From assembly GCA_045118075.1 (NCBI GenBank), contig JBGUOI010000046.1, forward strand, positions 1 to 7,194: a DNA stretch of 7,194 nucleotides. The letters run 5' to 3'. Origin of the DNA: Merdiplasma sp045118075 (lineage in GTDB: Bacteria; Bacillota; Clostridia; Lachnospirales; Lachnospiraceae). A model generated the notes under the pieces. That model ran no database searches and was not told the DNA's origin. It saw nothing but the letters and a program-made list of their open reading frames with translations. Positions 4,828 through 7,194 of the stretch are shown here, piece after piece; positions within the stretch are counted from its first letter, which is position 1; each line of letters starts with the position of its first letter. The translations under genes and the position numbers were made by a program.

Positions 4828-6813
4828 ATGGATCATTTTGTGCTTCACTCAGAATATCAGCCGACCGGCGACCAGCCGCAGGCCATTGAAGCGCTCGTCA
4901 AAGGGTTCCGGGAGGGAAACCAGTGCGAGACGCTGCTTGGAGTGACCGGCTCGGGCAAGACGTTCACCATGGCGAATGTGATCGAGAAGCTGAACCGTCC
5001 GACCCTGGTCATTGCTCACAACAAAACACTCGCCGCCCAGCTTTACGGGGAGTTCAAGGAGTTTTTCCCGGAAAACGCGGTCGAGTATTTTGTGTCCTAT
5101 TATGATTATTACCAGCCGGAGGCATACGTGCCTTCGTCGGATACCTATATCGCCAAGGATTCTTCGATCAATGATGAGATTGACAAGCTTCGGCTCTCGG
5201 CCACGGCCTCTTTGGTAGAGCGGCGCGATGTGGTGGTGGTCGCCAGCGTATCGTGCATCTACGGGCTGGGCAGCCCGGTGGATTACCAGGAGATGGTGAT
5301 CTACTTAAGAACGGGCCAGGAGCGGGACCGCGACGAGATCATCCGCAAGCTGATCGAGATCCAGTATGACCGGAATGACATGGATTTTAAGCGCAGCACC
5401 TTCCGGGTCCGCGGGGATGTGTTGGAGATCTTCCCGGCGGATGCGGCAGACTACGCGTACCGTGTGGAGTTTTTCGGCGATGAGATCGACCGGATCACCC
5501 AGATCGATGTGCTCACCGGGGCAGTTAAGAAAGAGATGAATTTTATCGCCATCTTCCCGGCATCCCACTATGTCATGCCGATGGAGAAGATTCTGGAAGC
5601 AACGAGACGAATCGAGGATGAGCTGGCGGAGCAGGTGCGTCTTTTCAAGCGCGACGACCGTCTGCTCGAGGCCCAGCGCATTGCCGAGCGTACCAACTAT
5701 GATGTGGAGATGCTCCGGGAAACAGGTTTCTGCTCGGGCATCGAGAACTATTCGCGTCACCTGTCCGGGCGCGGGGAAGGAGAACCACCGGAGACCCTGA
5801 TGGATTTCTTCCCGGATGAATTCCTGATCATCATCGATGAATCTCATATGACACTTCCGCAGCTCAGGGCAATGTACAACGGCGACCAGTCGAGAAAGTC
5901 AACGCTGGTGGACTACGGCTTCCGCCTTCCATCGGCGAAGGATAACCGTCCGCTCAGTTTTGATGAATTTGAGCAGAAGATCGACCAGATCCTCTTCGTG
6001 TCAGCCACACCCGGGCCTTATGAGGAAGCCCATGAGATGCTCAGGACCGAACAGATCATCCGCCCAACAGGGCTTCTCGACCCGGAGGTGAGCGTGCGTC
6101 CGGTGGAGGGACAGATCGATGACCTGGTCGGTGAGATCCGCAAAGAGACTGAGAAGGGAAACAAAGTGCTGGTCACCACGCTGACCAAGACCATGGCGGA
6201 GGACCTGACCGATTACCTCAGGGAGGTCGGCATCCGTGTCCGCTACCTGCATTCCGATATCGATACGCTCGAGCGCACCGAGATCATCCGTGACATGCGG
6301 CTGGATGTCTTCGATGTGCTGGTCGGCATTAATCTGCTCCGGGAAGGACTTGATATTCCGGAGATCTCGCTTGTCGCCATTCTTGATGCCGACAAGGAGG
6401 GGTTCTTAAGATCCGAAACGAGCCTGGTGCAGACGATTGGCCGAGCGGCGAGAAACGCGGACGGGCACGTGGTCATGTATGCGGATACCATCACGGATTC
6501 GATGCGGGCGGCTATCGACGAGACCAACCGCAGGCGTGCCATCCAGATGGCTTACAACGAAGAGCATCATATCACGCCCCAGTCCATCCGCAAGTCGGTG
6601 CGTGACCTGATCAGCATCTCGAAGGATATTGCTGCATCAAAACGCCGGATCGAGAAGGATCCGGAGTCAATGAGCGAGAAGGAACTTACGCAGCTGATCG
6701 AAAAAGTACAGAGACAGATGCAGAAGGCAGCCGCAGAACTCAATTTCGAGGCGGCGGCTGAGCTGCGTGACCGGATGATAGAATTGAAAAAACATCTCAG
6801 AGAGGACAACTGA
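4828..6813 (+). CDS. uvrB: Excinuclease ABC subunit B (UvrB)
   Basis: UvrB is the damage-verifying helicase-like subunit of nucleotide excision repair; it is loaded by UvrA and then recruits UvrC for dual incision. The 661-residue product is full length. Visible in order: Walker A GVTGSGKT (38-45), the tyrosine-rich beta-hairpin YYDYYQPEAYVP (91-102) that inserts between DNA strands, the Walker B/DEAD-like IIIDESH (334-340), SATPG (392-396), helicase motif VI QTIGRAARN (535-543), and a C-terminal UVR domain (about 623-661, with LNFEAAAELRDRM) that contacts UvrC. The start is supported by GGAGGG five bases upstream and by alignment of the first residues (HSEYQPTGDQPQAI) with the family. A LexA box and an extended -10 promoter lie upstream, so SOS induction is expected. 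No abnormal residue is noted. Confidence 0.98.
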   Translation: MDHFVLHSEYQPTGDQPQAIEALVKGFREGNQCETLLGVTGSGKTFTMANVIEKLNRPTLVIAHNKTLAAQLYGEFKEFFPENAVEYFVSYYDYYQPEAYVPSSDTYIAKDSSINDEIDKLRLSATASLVERRDVVVVASVSCIYGLGSPVDYQEMVIYLRTGQERDRDEIIRKLIEIQYDRNDMDFKRSTFRVRGDVLEIFPADAADYAYRVEFFGDEIDRITQIDVLTGAVKKEMNFIAIFPASHYVMPMEKILEATRRIEDELAEQVRLFKRDDRLLEAQRIAERTNYDVEMLRETGFCSGIENYSRHLSGRGEGEPPETLMDFFPDEFLIIIDESHMTLPQLRAMYNGDQSRKSTLVDYGFRLPSAKDNRPLSFDEFEQKIDQILFVSATPGPYEEAHEMLRTEQIIRPTGLLDPEVSVRPVEGQIDDLVGEIRKETEKGNKVLVTTLTKTMAEDLTDYLREVGIRVRYLHSDIDTLERTEIIRDMRLDVFDVLVGINLLREGLDIPEISLVAILDADKEGFLRSETSLVQTIGRAARNADGHVVMYADTITDSMRAAIDETNRRRAIQMAYNEEHHITPQSIRKSVRDLISISKDIAASKRRIEKDPESMSEKELTQLIEKVQRQMQKAAAELNFEAAAELRDRMIELKKHLREDN

Positions 6814-7194
6814 TGGCAGAGAGTAAAAACCTTAAGTATATAAAGATCCGGGGCGCGAAGGAGCATAACCTCAAGGAAGTCAGCATCGATATTCCGCGCA
6901 ACAGCTTTGTGGTCTTCACGGGATTGTCCGGATCGGGAAAATCGTCCCTGGCGTTTGATACGATCTACGCCGAGGGGCAGCGCCGGTATATGGAATCGCT
7001 CTCCTCGTATGCCCGTCAGTTCCTCGGCCAGATGGAGAAACCGGAGGTAGAAAGCATCGAGGGGCTGCCGCCTGCGATCTCGATCGACCAGAAATCCACC
7101 AACCGCAACCCTCGTTCGACGGTGGGCACCGTGACGGAGATCTACGATTACATGAGACTGCTCTACGCCAGAGCCGGCATTCCCCACTGCCCGA
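6813..7194 (+). CDS. uvrA: Excinuclease ABC subunit A (UvrA), 3' end outside window
   Basis: UvrA is the dimeric ABC-type ATPase that finds bulky DNA lesions and loads UvrB. The ATG overlaps the uvrB stop by one base (TGATG), so translation is probably coupled; AGAGGA lies about eight bases upstream within the uvrB 3' end. The first 127 codons are visible: KIRGAKEHNLK near the N-terminus, the Walker A GLSGSGKSS (37-45), FDTIYAEGQRRYMESLSSYARQF, and STVGTVTEIYDYMRLLYAR, all hallmark UvrA sequence. It ends at IPHCP, where family members enter the first zinc-binding segment. The rest lies beyond the window, so integrity cannot be judged. Confidence 0.97.
   Translation, partial: MAESKNLKYIKIRGAKEHNLKEVSIDIPRNSFVVFTGLSGSGKSSLAFDTIYAEGQRRYMESLSSYARQFLGQMEKPEVESIEGLPPAISIDQKSTNRNPRSTVGTVTEIYDYMRLLYARAGIPHCP

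Noticed and set aside
4811..4830. Alternative uvrB start at ATG 4811
   Set aside because: It is out of frame with uvrB and lies in front of the ribosome binding site of the real start at 4828.
6567..7187. Minus-strand open frame of 206 codons opposite uvrB end and uvrA
   Set aside because: It is antisense to strongly conserved uvrB/uvrA coding sequence and shows no family features.

Overview
The window looks like a chromosomal segment of a Firmicute, probably class Clostridia and plausibly a Lachnospiraceae-type gut anaerobe. The reasons are purine-rich AGGAGG-type ribosome binding sites, a GAAC-N4-GTTC (Bacillus/Clostridium type) LexA box upstream of uvrB, a uvrB-uvrA operon, and separate DhaK and DhaL subunits of the kind that work with the phosphotransferase system. 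Coding DNA is moderately GC-rich, while the ilvD-uvrB intergenic gap is AT-rich. The genus call is inference; no 16S or other marker is present.

Layout: (1) Positions 2-2293, plus strand: the end of a divergent triosephosphate-isomerase-family gene, then dhaK and dhaL. The three are close-packed and co-directional, so probably one operon for phosphorylating and isomerising a short ketose (dihydroxyacetone, or by analogy a tetrulose). No DhaM phosphodonor is in view. (2) Positions 2294-2841: 548 bases without a convincing gene, lying between the convergent 3' ends of dhaL and an ilvD-family gene. It holds two very long imperfect hairpins (2296-2509 and 2606-2836). Each begins 2 to 5 bases after a stop codon. 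They share a ~78-nt core in opposite orientation, so that each core is in the same sense relative to its own upstream gene. The outer stems differ completely in sequence, yet both pair, and the apical hairpin has changed by compensatory double substitutions. This is the most unusual content of the window. (3) Positions 2842-4629, minus strand: an IlvD/Edd-family dehydratase with a rearranged cysteine set resembling the YjhG/YagF (xylonate dehydratase) branch, so more likely a sugar-acid dehydratase than the branched-chain amino-acid enzyme. (4) Positions 4630-4827: divergent intergenic region with a LexA box and an extended -10 promoter for uvrB. (5) Positions 4828-7194, plus strand: complete uvrB overlapping by one base with the start of uvrA, which runs off the window.

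Functionally the left half is carbohydrate or polyol-acid catabolism (TIM-family isomerase, DhaKL kinase, sugar-acid-type dehydratase) and the right half is the SOS-controlled nucleotide excision repair operon. The dehydratase faces away from uvrBA and is not obviously linked to it.
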